Part shown: one piece after another, positions 24,452-31,504 of the stretch
Position numbering within the stretch: position 1 is the first letter of the stretch
How the letters are laid out: every line of letters starts with the position of its first letter
Assembly (NCBI GenBank): GCA_036266155.1
Contig: DATANR010000363.1
Span: 1-34,163 of the forward strand
Length of the DNA stretch: 34,163 nucleotides
Source of the DNA: SIAJ01 sp036266155
GTDB taxonomy: Bacteria; Planctomycetota; Planctomycetia; Gemmatales; Gemmataceae
Direction: 5' to 3'
Notes under the pieces: model-generated
Told to the model about the DNA's origin: nothing
The model's database searches: none
What the model saw: the letters and a program-made list of their open reading frames with translations, nothing else
Program-made: the position numbers and the translations under genes

Positions 24452-25060
24452 GTGCCTTTTCGCTGTCTGCTTCTTGATCCCCCGTGGCCAGAAACCATGA
24501 TTGGCAAGTGGAAGAACCCACGCCACTCACGGCCCGACCGCCTCCCATACCAAACGATGACGATAGACGAGATCCGGGCATTGCCTGTCCCGGATCTGGC
24601 CGCCGACAATTGCCATTTGTGGCTCTGGTGTACTGTCCGCTCCTTGCCGGACGGCTTCGACCTCGTGGACCACTGGGGCTTTCGCTTCCACAACATGGTG
24701 ACCTGGGTAAAGCCCTCTGGAATGGGGCCGTATTTCATCAACCGCACACAACCCATCTTGTTCGCCTACCGTGGCAAGCTCGACATGCGGCAGCGGTTCA
24801 AGCCGAACGTCCTTTTTGCCAATCCGGGCAAGCACTCCACCAAGCCGGAATGCTCCTACGAACTCATCGAACAAGTCAGCCACGAGCCACGGGTCGAGCT
24901 ATTCGCCCGGCGGCCACGAGACGGGTGGACTTGCCTGGGTGACGGCATCGACGGCATGGACATTACCCAGGCCATGAGACAACTATCTCCCAACCCGGAT
25001 GACGACGAGCCTACTGCGCACGGCGAGCGGTTGACGACATCCCCGATACCTGCCGATTGA
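24452..25060 (+). CDS. MT-A70-family DNA N6-adenine methyltransferase
   Basis: The 202-residue product starts with the catalytic DPPW at residues 9-12, and continues with the MT-A70 pattern: LWLWCT, GFRFHNMVTWVKP, FAYRGK, STKPECSYELIEQ and the closing RVELFARRPRDGWTCLGD. Phage members of this family methylate adenine in DNA as orphan enzymes and can protect against host restriction or alter gene control. The GTG at 24452 is preferred because it sits right before the conserved core and after the CTAGCTA motif; no ribosome-binding site is present, so the message could be leaderless. A frame extension to 24404 would run through the terminator hairpin and is rejected. Confidence 0.88.
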   Translation: MPFRCLLLDPPWPETMIGKWKNPRHSRPDRLPYQTMTIDEIRALPVPDLAADNCHLWLWCTVRSLPDGFDLVDHWGFRFHNMVTWVKPSGMGPYFINRTQPILFAYRGKLDMRQRFKPNVLFANPGKHSTKPECSYELIEQVSHEPRVELFARRPRDGWTCLGDGIDGMDITQAMRQLSPNPDDDEPTAHGERLTTSPIPAD

Positions 25061-25197
25061 ACCCACCAACGACGCAACTGCACGGACCAACAAGGCAACA
25101 GCGGTGATTAACGAAACTGACATCGTTTCTCCTTCGGAAAAATCCCCACCCATTTATACTCACGAGGGATTCCCGCCAAAGCCCACTCTTTTAAGGC

Positions 25198-25953
25198 ATG
25201 AAGCCAACCACCCTGAACGCATCCAATCAAGTCTTGGCTGTCCTGCGCCAATCGACCATTGACCAAGACGGCATCCAACTCCCGTACAAGCTCGACCGCA
25301 AAGACTACGTGGCCGTGAACAAGTTCCTTGAAACGGCCGGGGCCAGTTGGAACCGCAAGGCCGGCAAGCACGTGTTCGGCCCGACCAGCAAGTCGAAGCT
25401 AGACGAACTCCTGAACACTGGCAAAGTGGTCGATGAAAAGAAGACGTTCAATGCTTTCTTCACGCCGACAGCCGTAGCTGAACGACTGGCCGATCTCGCC
25501 GAAGTGAATGCCGGACATTCCTGCCTTGAACCGTCCGCCGGTCAAGGAGCCATCGCCAATGTCCTGCGCCAACGTGGTTGCCAAGTTCAGTGTGTCGAAC
25601 TGAATTCGGAGTCCGTCAAGGAACTGAAGCGGCTTGACTTCCCGACCGTTCAGGCCGACTTCCTGACTTACGACACGTCGAACCGATATGACCGAATCAT
25701 CATGAACCCGCCCTTCGCCCAGGACCAGGACGTGAAGCACGTGACCCACGCTCTGAAGTTCTTGAAGCCCGGTGGGAAGCTCGTGAGCATCATGGCGAAG
25801 GGATGGACGTTCGGCACGAACAAGGCTCGTGTTGCCTTCCGCCAGTTGATGGAAGACATGGGTGGCGAAGTCCTGACCGAACTTCCGAGCGGCACGTTCA
25901 AGGAGGCCGGCACCAGGATCGCCACGGTAGTCGTGGGGATCACGAAGAACTGA
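25198..25953 (+). CDS. Class I SAM-dependent DNA adenine methyltransferase (NPPF type)
   Basis: The 251-residue protein has an N-terminal ~60-residue segment (AVNKFLETAGASWNRKAGKHVF) seen in some phage and plasmid methylases, then FFTP (87-90), the SAM-binding EPSAGQG (111-117), VELN, and the catalytic NPPF (170-173), typical of N6-adenine methyltransferases of the HsdM/TaqI style. A C-terminal strand pair follows. There is no target-recognition domain or partner restriction enzyme nearby, so it is an orphan. The ATG has only a weak AAGG very close to it; a -10-like TTTATACT lies at about 25153-25160. Confidence 0.85.
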   Translation: MKPTTLNASNQVLAVLRQSTIDQDGIQLPYKLDRKDYVAVNKFLETAGASWNRKAGKHVFGPTSKSKLDELLNTGKVVDEKKTFNAFFTPTAVAERLADLAEVNAGHSCLEPSAGQGAIANVLRQRGCQVQCVELNSESVKELKRLDFPTVQADFLTYDTSNRYDRIIMNPPFAQDQDVKHVTHALKFLKPGGKLVSIMAKGWTFGTNKARVAFRQLMEDMGGEVLTELPSGTFKEAGTRIATVVVGITKN

Positions 25954-25963
25954 CGGCCGGTCC

Positions 25964-25970
25964 CTTTATA
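25964..25970 (+). promoter_or_regulatory. Start-proximal motif CTTTATA
   Basis: CTTTATA ends 5 bases before the GTG start of the sigma-like gene. It lies within the 22-base gap after the methyltransferase stop. No Shine-Dalgarno sequence follows it. Confidence 0.4.
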
Positions 25971-25975
25971 CCCTT

Positions 25976-26290
25976 GTGTACGTCAAACCCGAACAACTGA
26001 ACGAAGCAGTCACGGCAAGCCAGAAGGCAGGCCGGGTCACTGACGAGTTCGCTTGCATTCTGATGAAGATTGTTCGGGGCGTGTGCCAAGAGTATCGGAC
26101 TGACCCGTCGGACATCCACGGCGAAACATTCCTTTGCGTGGCCCGGAACCTTGACCGGATCGACACGAGCCAGAATGTCTTCAACTTTTTGACGGCCACC
26201 GTCGTGAACGCCATTCGGAACCTACGGCGAATGGACCGGACTCAGGAGAACTTGGCGAAGGAACTAGGCCGTCGCATGAGCCCGCCCTGA
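25976..26290 (+). CDS. Small sigma-70 region-2-like protein (candidate late sigma factor)
   Basis: The 104-residue product begins with GTG. After an N-terminal helix (about 6-35), residues 42-92 follow the sigma region 2 pattern: an Asp/Glu core-binding helix (DPSDIHGETFLCVARNLDRI), an Asp, then the DNA-melting-type segment NVFNFLTATVVNAIRNLRRM. Region 4 is absent. This size and layout recall phage late sigma factors such as T4 gp55, which recognise only a -10 box. It lies just before the head genes, several of which carry a common motif right at their starts. The assignment rests on pattern reading alone; a generic helical phage protein is the alternative. Confidence 0.55.
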   Translation: MYVKPEQLNEAVTASQKAGRVTDEFACILMKIVRGVCQEYRTDPSDIHGETFLCVARNLDRIDTSQNVFNFLTATVVNAIRNLRRMDRTQENLAKELGRRMSPP

Positions 26291-26383
26291 AAAATCGTCG
26301 GCCACGTATCTACTTACAAGGCAGCGGCGGGAACATTTTTCTCCACGATGTTCCGTGTTCTCGTCGCTGCCGTATGGAGCCTC

Positions 26384-26611
26384 ATGACCCACGACCGCCT
26401 CGATCAGCTAGACGACTACATTTGCAAGATCGGTGACGCCCTTTTCCAGAGGGCGGAAGACGAGGGCCGGGAAGAGTTCGACCAGTTCACGGCCGAAGAA
26501 AAAGCCGAGGCCGCACTCCTGAAAGACTTGTACAAGCTCGTGCTTGTCGCCAAGGCCAGAGTCAGACGAAACACTTTCACGCCCGACAAGGCACTCGGAC
26601 CGGTTAGCTAG
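26384..26611 (+). CDS. Small helical phage protein, 75 residues
   Basis: The ATG at 26384 has GGAG five bases upstream and is preferred over an ATG at 26348. The product is acidic and helical (MTHDRLDQLDDYICKIGD, then EEFDQFTAEEKAEAALLKDLYKL) with a basic C-terminus. No family is recognised. Its stop codon overlaps the stop of the converging large-terminase gene in the tetranucleotide CTAG. Confidence 0.5.
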   Translation: MTHDRLDQLDDYICKIGDALFQRAEDEGREEFDQFTAEEKAEAALLKDLYKLVLVAKARVRRNTFTPDKALGPVS

Positions 26612-26617
26612 AACCGG
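26600..26617. terminator. Short hairpin over two converging stop codons
   Basis: CCGGTT-AGCTAG-AACCGG spans the overlapping stops of the small helical protein (+) and the large terminase (-). It is symmetric, so it could act in both directions, but it lacks a T-run. Confidence 0.45.
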
Positions 26618-28146
26618 CTCCCCGCCTCAAGTATCTGAAGGTGGCGTTCCTGACGTTCCTTCTCCTGTTGCTCCCGCTCTTGTTCGGCGGTCAGGATAAC
26701 GGGCTCCGGCTCGTGGCTGTCGTATCGCTGCGCCGTCAGAGCGGCGGCCGACAAGCAGTCAACTTGATCGTCATGGGCCGCCGTCGGGAAGCTCATCAGT
26801 TCGCTTTCCAAGTCCGCCACCCACCCCTTATCGGTCGGGAACCACACACGGCCGTCCTCCATCATCACCTGGGCCGCAATGGATCTGATTTCCTTGCTTC
26901 CGTGGTCCTTGGCCCGGAACGGTCGGACCATGACATCCTTTTCCCGCAACTGGTCCTGAACGAACTTACCGGTGAACTCGGACTCCACCACCATGAACTG
27001 GGGCTTATACTCGTTCTGAATCTCCACGAGCCGTGGAATGATTTGGGTTCCGTCAAGACGAGCCCGCAACTGATGGACCAGGATCAAGTGACCCCGCCAG
27101 CAATCCCACACTTGGCAGACAGTCCAGTCGGCAGAGTCCGAGACAGATACAGCCAGGTCTACCGTGGCGAACCGCCAACAGTCCGACGCCCGAACCGTCT
27201 TGTCGCCAAGCCGATAGGACACCTGAACGGCATCTTCGACAACTTGCTCTTGTGTGCTGTACTGCTTGAACCATTCCGGCCGGAACAGATTGCCTTCTTG
27301 TGGCCGGGGATCTTGCAAGAACACCGCCGCATATTCGGCTCTGTACTTCTTGCGCTCCCCTTTCAAGACCTCATGTCCGTATGCTTCTGGCCACAGAAGC
27401 TCACCTTCCGCTCGTGTGTCCTTCCATCCAAGAGAGTTGACCGGCAGGGAACGAGCTTCCTCGGGCAAGATGAGATAGCAATACTCGTCGCCAAGGGTTT
27501 CTTGCACTCGTGCGAAAACGTCCTGGTCCGAAATCCGATGGCCGGCAAGGACTACACGGTCCTCACCAAGCCGGACAAGTCGAGCCAACAACGTCCGAAG
27601 GAAGTAGTCCGACGCCTCATCCAAGGCCGCTCGGGAGCTACGCTCGGCGAAGTCAATCAAATCATCGGCGATGATGAGATCGGCATCGAACCCGGCTGTA
27701 CGTGCCGTGGTCGAAGTGCTGAACCGTTCGCCGTTGGCAGTGTTCTTGTACTTGTCCTGCCTGTTTTCATCCGGTGCCAAGCGAACGTGCGGGAAGCATG
27801 ATTTGAAAAGCTCGGATTCCAGAACCCGACGTGATCGGACGGCATCCCGTACAGTCAACGTCTGTGAATACGTGGCCGACATGACCCGCCATTGCGGTTG
27901 GCGAATCCAACACCACACCGGGAAAAGCACCGAACACAGAAGTGACTTGGCATGACGGGGCGCAACCTGAATTGCAAGCCGTCGAATGTCCCCCTGGGCG
28001 AGTGCTTGTAAGTGTTCGCAGATTGCATCGACGTGGTAGGACGGCTGGAAAGGATCTGGTGAAGCAAGATGCCAAAATCGTTCGACAAACTTCCTGAACT
28101 TCGTCTTGGTCAGGGCGGCCAGTAATCCGAGTTCACGCTGATTCAA
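26608..28146 (-). CDS. terL: Phage terminase, large subunit
   Basis: TerL is the ATPase/nuclease motor that packages DNA through the portal. The 512-residue product has Walker A APRHAKS (62-68), Walker B ADLIIADD (155-162), coupling-type motif AGHRI, and a C-terminal RNase H-like nuclease with Asp330 (ATVDLAVS), Glu390 (VVESEF) and HDDQVD (458-463). A Glu/Gln-rich helix closes the protein. The start is TTG, overlapping the small-terminase gene by 14 bases, so the two are coupled. The gene pair faces away from the portal gene, opposite to the usual order in which terminase and portal run together. Confidence 0.95.
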   Translation of the reverse strand: MNQRELGLLAALTKTKFRKFVERFWHLASPDPFQPSYHVDAICEHLQALAQGDIRRLAIQVAPRHAKSLLCSVLFPVWCWIRQPQWRVMSATYSQTLTVRDAVRSRRVLESELFKSCFPHVRLAPDENRQDKYKNTANGERFSTSTTARTAGFDADLIIADDLIDFAERSSRAALDEASDYFLRTLLARLVRLGEDRVVLAGHRISDQDVFARVQETLGDEYCYLILPEEARSLPVNSLGWKDTRAEGELLWPEAYGHEVLKGERKKYRAEYAAVFLQDPRPQEGNLFRPEWFKQYSTQEQVVEDAVQVSYRLGDKTVRASDCWRFATVDLAVSVSDSADWTVCQVWDCWRGHLILVHQLRARLDGTQIIPRLVEIQNEYKPQFMVVESEFTGKFVQDQLREKDVMVRPFRAKDHGSKEIRSIAAQVMMEDGRVWFPTDKGWVADLESELMSFPTAAHDDQVDCLSAAALTAQRYDSHEPEPVILTAEQEREQQEKERQERHLQILEAGSRF

Positions 28147-28525
28147 TCGCCCTCACATTGACCGGCTCCACGTCAATAATGTGCGGGGTCGTCTTGTTCA
28201 GAATCTTCTCGACCAGAATCATTTCCTCATCGGACAAGTCAACGATGGGGGCGTTCGTCTCTGTGGTCACGTCCAACTGAACCGGTGCCACGGGCTTGCC
28301 CCACGTCCGGGAGAACACCATTTCGATAGCTTCAAGCCGGTCCTCGATCTTGTCGGCGGTCAATGCAATGCGGTGAAGCTCGACCATGATGTCATTGAAT
28401 TTTTCGCTGTCCCAAAAAGTGACCCATTCACGCTTCAGTCGGTAGAGGTCTTTGGAAAGGCCCAGGTTCCCCTGGGAAACCTTGTTTCCGACAAGGAACC
28501 GGCCACGCTCGTCTCTGTCAGGCAT
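28133..28525 (-). CDS. terS: Phage terminase, small subunit (DUF5681-like)
   Basis: The 130-residue protein sits directly before TerL. It begins with RGRFLVGNKVSQGN, similar to the Gly/Asn-rich start of DUF5681 small terminases, then a helical region (KDLYRLKREWVTFWDSEKF) and the frequent R-x-W-G-K-P-V sequence at about 83-88, followed by an acidic tail. It would recognise phage DNA and load TerL. The assignment is from position and these signatures. There is no ribosome-binding site before the ATG; instead the motif CTAGATA lies 5 bases upstream. Confidence 0.75.
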   Translation of the reverse strand: MPDRDERGRFLVGNKVSQGNLGLSKDLYRLKREWVTFWDSEKFNDIMVELHRIALTADKIEDRLEAIEMVFSRTWGKPVAPVQLDVTTETNAPIVDLSDEEMILVEKILNKTTPHIIDVEPVNVRAIESA

Positions 28526-28530
28526 GACGT

Positions 28531-28537
28531 TATCTAG
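28531..28537 (-). promoter_or_regulatory. Start-proximal motif CTAGATA for the terminase genes
   Basis: On the minus strand CTAGATA ends 5 bases before the terS ATG. It lies only 9 bases from the oppositely directed portal motif, forming a very compact divergent promoter pair. Confidence 0.5.
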
Positions 28538-28546
28538 CCGGCACTG

Positions 28547-28553
28547 CTACATA
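28547..28553 (+). promoter_or_regulatory. Start-proximal motif CTACATA for the portal gene
   Basis: CTACATA ends 4 bases before the portal GTG start at 28558. No Shine-Dalgarno sequence is present. A poor -35-like ATGACG lies 18 bases upstream, within the start of terS. Confidence 0.55.
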
Positions 28554-28557
28554 TCGT

Positions 28558-30663
28558 GTGTTCACGAAACTCAAGAATGCCCTGGCCTCGCTCTGGCGGC
28601 CGATGGGAAGCAGTCACTCACAGACCATTTCCACCTACGGCAGCAAGTGGAACAGAGAAGCCCCGACCACCCAGGACTTGCTGTTGGCGATGGAGGACAC
28701 GGTTTACGCTTGCGTCACCCACATTGCCGACAATGTGGCGAAGCACCTGACCAGGGACGTTTCGCTCTGCGCCGTCATTCCGACAGGCACCACTCCGGCC
28801 GTCAAGAGCAAGCGAACCCGGCTCACCAAGTCGTTCAAGCACCTGAACCGCAAGGGCGATCCCCACGAAATCCTTGACCACCCGTTCCTTGAACTGATGG
28901 AGCGGCCGAACGATGTTCAGTCATGGAGCCAGTTGATTCAGATCACACAGACCATTCTTGACTTGTGTGGCACGGCCTATTGGTACAAGGTTCGACATGC
29001 TGGCCGGGTCGAGGCCGTGGTCCTCCTGCCGACGCAGAACATCAGAGTCGAATACACGGACGCTGGCTTCATTGACTACTTCCAGAACGGCTTCGCCAAG
29101 GATGCGCCGGCGATCCCACCGTCTGACATGCTCGTGTTCAAGAGCGTAAACCCCTTCGACCCGTACAACGTGGCGGGCGTGTCGCCGGTCGCCAGTGTGT
29201 GGCAACAGCTACTTCTGTTGCGGGAAGAAACCGACACGTGGCACGCCATTCTCAAGAACACTGCTTTCCCGTCTTTGCTCATCACGCCACTAGAGGGAGA
29301 GAAATGGAGCCCGGCGAACTCGGAACGCATCAGCAAGCAAATGACGAAGCTGTTCCGGCAAGGAGAGTCGAACGGCATCATGACGTATCCCGAACCGGTC
29401 AACGCTTCGCCGTTGTCTCGACCACCTCGGGATTTGTCGGCCTTGCAACTTCATGATGAAATCACCACGGCTGTATATCGGGCATTCCATATGCCTCGCC
29501 CGATTCTCGACCCGCAAGACAGCAATCTTGCGAGTGCCACGACCGCCAAGCGAACCTACCAAGAGTTCTGCTTGGAACCACGAGTCAACGCCATCGTGGA
29601 TGTCCTGAACCGTCACCTTGTCGCCGAATATGACGACCGGCTTTTCCTCATGGTCGAAGACGTGGTGGAGAAGGACCAGGAGTTGGAACTTCGGGAACGA
29701 CAGCAAGAGTATTTGGAAGATGCCGGAGACCTTCAGAACAACGTCATCACGCCCAATGAGCGGCGGGCCAAGCTCGGGTTAGGGCCGAAGCCGTGGGGCG
29801 ACGAGCCCGTGAACAAGGCCCAGGGCGATCCCTTCGCCGGACTTCTGAACACACCACGGGACCACGAGCAAGGGGAGCCACAACCGAAACAGGACTCGCA
29901 AGAAGCCAAGGCCCTGACCGCCACCAAGAAGTGGAAGCGGTCGTACAAGTCCGTCGGGAACAAAGAAGAGGTTCTTCTGGCGCAAGAGCTACGGGCCATC
30001 TTCACCATGATGGAACAGTTCTACCTGACACAGACCGAACTGCCGAATCACAAGTCCATCCCGGACATCGACGTGAAGGCATTCGTGGCCCTGGACGATT
30101 GGACCGGCGAGATTGTCGAACGTGTGTCTCCGATTCTGCGAATCGTCTACGAACGCTCGGGTCAACGGCTCCTGAACGGCCTGGGCGTGGATACCGTCCT
30201 CCCGATCCCCAAACTGAACGAAGCCATGAACCAAGCGGTTCTGGCGTTCGCCCAAAGCACGATGGACACCACGAGCAAGCTCGTGGATGATGCCATTGAA
30301 CAGACACGTGAACAACTCCGGCAAGGGATGTCGGAAGGTGAAGCGAACAAGCAACTGACCGGCAGAATCATGGATGTCTTTGAGAACATGCGGTCCGAGC
30401 GTGCCAACCTCATCGCATGGACGGAAAGTTCACGGGCTCGTCACACCGGCGAAATCATTGCGGCCAAGGAGACGGGATTGAACATCAAAAAGAAATGGTT
30501 GGCAGGATCGCCGAACGTGTGTGACCACTGCAAAGGACTGAATGGTCAGACTCGTGACCTGGATGAACCGTTCGCACACACCGAGCCGGGGCCATATGGC
30601 ACGGTGGATGCGCCACCGTTCCACCCGCATTGTTTTTGCACTTTGCAATATGTGACGGACTAA
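28558..30663 (+). CDS. Portal protein fused to a MuF-like minor head protein
   Basis: The 701-residue product combines two head proteins. Residues about 1-430 are an HK97-type portal (YACVTHIADNVAKH near the start, FHMPRPILDPQDSN-like core, PNERRAKLGLGP near 400), the dodecameric DNA channel. After a charged linker, residues about 460-701 are helical and end with the MuF/gpF-type Cys/His motif: C655-x2-C658 in CDHCKGLNGQ and H689-P-H-C-F-C694. A normal portal is about 400-500 residues, so the extra length is the MuF part. The start is GTG; there is no internal stop or frameshift sign. The protease gene follows after 8 bases. Confidence 0.9.
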   Translation: MFTKLKNALASLWRPMGSSHSQTISTYGSKWNREAPTTQDLLLAMEDTVYACVTHIADNVAKHLTRDVSLCAVIPTGTTPAVKSKRTRLTKSFKHLNRKGDPHEILDHPFLELMERPNDVQSWSQLIQITQTILDLCGTAYWYKVRHAGRVEAVVLLPTQNIRVEYTDAGFIDYFQNGFAKDAPAIPPSDMLVFKSVNPFDPYNVAGVSPVASVWQQLLLLREETDTWHAILKNTAFPSLLITPLEGEKWSPANSERISKQMTKLFRQGESNGIMTYPEPVNASPLSRPPRDLSALQLHDEITTAVYRAFHMPRPILDPQDSNLASATTAKRTYQEFCLEPRVNAIVDVLNRHLVAEYDDRLFLMVEDVVEKDQELELRERQQEYLEDAGDLQNNVITPNERRAKLGLGPKPWGDEPVNKAQGDPFAGLLNTPRDHEQGEPQPKQDSQEAKALTATKKWKRSYKSVGNKEEVLLAQELRAIFTMMEQFYLTQTELPNHKSIPDIDVKAFVALDDWTGEIVERVSPILRIVYERSGQRLLNGLGVDTVLPIPKLNEAMNQAVLAFAQSTMDTTSKLVDDAIEQTREQLRQGMSEGEANKQLTGRIMDVFENMRSERANLIAWTESSRARHTGEIIAAKETGLNIKKKWLAGSPNVCDHCKGLNGQTRDLDEPFAHTEPGPYGTVDAPPFHPHCFCTLQYVTD

Positions 30664-30666
30664 ATA
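30660..30666 (+). promoter_or_regulatory. Start-proximal motif CTAAATA overlapping the portal stop
   Basis: CTAAATA contains the portal TAA stop and ends 5 bases before the protease ATG; those 5 bases are GGAGC, a Shine-Dalgarno sequence. Its role as a promoter is therefore uncertain. Confidence 0.3.
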
Positions 30667-30671
30667 GGAGC

Positions 30672-31331
30672 ATGAACAAAGACCTCATTGCCAAGTATGC
30701 CAAGGATGGCAAGCCACTTCGCCGAAGCACATTGCCGGTTACGACAGAGATTGACCAGGAGAGTCGAACGGCCGTTCACAAAATCACCACGGCCGTGATG
30801 GACCGGGACAATGAACTCATCTATCCCGAGTCATTCATCCTTGACCAGTACCAACTGAATCCCGTGGTCTTGTTCAACCATGAACTGAACAACCCCGTGG
30901 GCAAAGCTCTGTGGATTAAGACACAAGGCAACTCCCTTGTGATGAAAACGAAGTATCCCAAACGGCCCGACTCACTTCACCCTTCCGAGTCCTTCGAACC
31001 TGACCGTGTGTTCGCCCTTATTTCGTGTGACCCGCCGATTCTTGCCGGGGCTTCGTGCGGGTTCATCCCCCTTGAATGGCGTGAGCCCACTCAAGACGAG
31101 CGGGCCAAATTCGCTGGCGTTGAACGTGTGGTTGAAAAGGCCATGTTGTTAGAGGTCAGTATGGTGGCGGTCCCATCGAACCCGGAAACCCTTTTGCAAG
31201 CCGTGACCAAGAAACTCATGCCAAAGAAGGCCAAGCCACGGGCCAAGAAGCGGGCCACTCTGCCTTCTGTGACCATCGACCATGAAGCCATTGCTCGCCG
31301 GGTAGCAGACCGGCACCTCGGGCGAATCTAA
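30672..31331 (+). CDS. Prohead maturation protease (HK97 gp4-type, family S78)
   Basis: This serine protease cleaves the capsid N-terminal scaffold during head maturation. The 219-residue product has the catalytic His70 in LFNHEL and Ser163 in LLEVSMVAVPSNPE, both in family context, and a Lys/Ala-rich C-terminal tail (about 183-219). The ATG at 30672 (AGGAG upstream) is preferred over an upstream TTG. It sits between portal and capsid, the normal place. Confidence 0.92.
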   Translation: MNKDLIAKYAKDGKPLRRSTLPVTTEIDQESRTAVHKITTAVMDRDNELIYPESFILDQYQLNPVVLFNHELNNPVGKALWIKTQGNSLVMKTKYPKRPDSLHPSESFEPDRVFALISCDPPILAGASCGFIPLEWREPTQDERAKFAGVERVVEKAMLLEVSMVAVPSNPETLLQAVTKKLMPKKAKPRAKKRATLPSVTIDHEAIARRVADRHLGRI

Positions 31332-31336
31332 GAACC

Positions 31337-31359
31337 AAAATCGCAACACTTGCGATTTT
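31337..31359. terminator. Perfect hairpin AAAATCGCAA-CAC-TTGCGATTTT
   Basis: A 10-base perfect stem with A-rich 5' and T-rich 3' ends lies 6 bases after the protease stop. It could end transcription in both directions, so the capsid gene would need its own promoter. Confidence 0.65.
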
Positions 31360-31373
31360 GAGCCACCTCCCGC

Positions 31374-31380
31374 CTACATA
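31374..31380 (+). promoter_or_regulatory. CTACATA motif upstream of the capsid gene
   Basis: CTACATACGG is identical over 10 bases to the connector-gene site, but here the next start codon is 124 bases downstream. If it is a promoter, the capsid message has a leader that includes GAAAGGAGCGA at about 31413 and a small hairpin TCACAC-AATGCA-GTGTGA ending 6 bases before the capsid ATG. Confidence 0.45.
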
Positions 31381-31504
31381 CGGCAGCTAGTGAACTCGGC
31401 TTATCAGACCGAAGAAAGGAGCGACCCATTAGGCAACGGTGCCGGAGATCGGGCGCATCCCAGGTCGGAGATATTGAGGGCTCACACAATGCAGTGTGAT
31501 TTAG

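Noticed and set aside
26641..27801. A 386-codon open frame antisense to terL
   Set aside because: TerL motifs on the minus strand cover the same stretch completely; the antisense product shows no recognisable feature.
31415..31499. A 24-codon frame starting with ATT after GGAGCGACCC, before the capsid gene
   Set aside because: ATT is a very rare start and the peptide has no recognisable feature; mentioned only as part of the leader.
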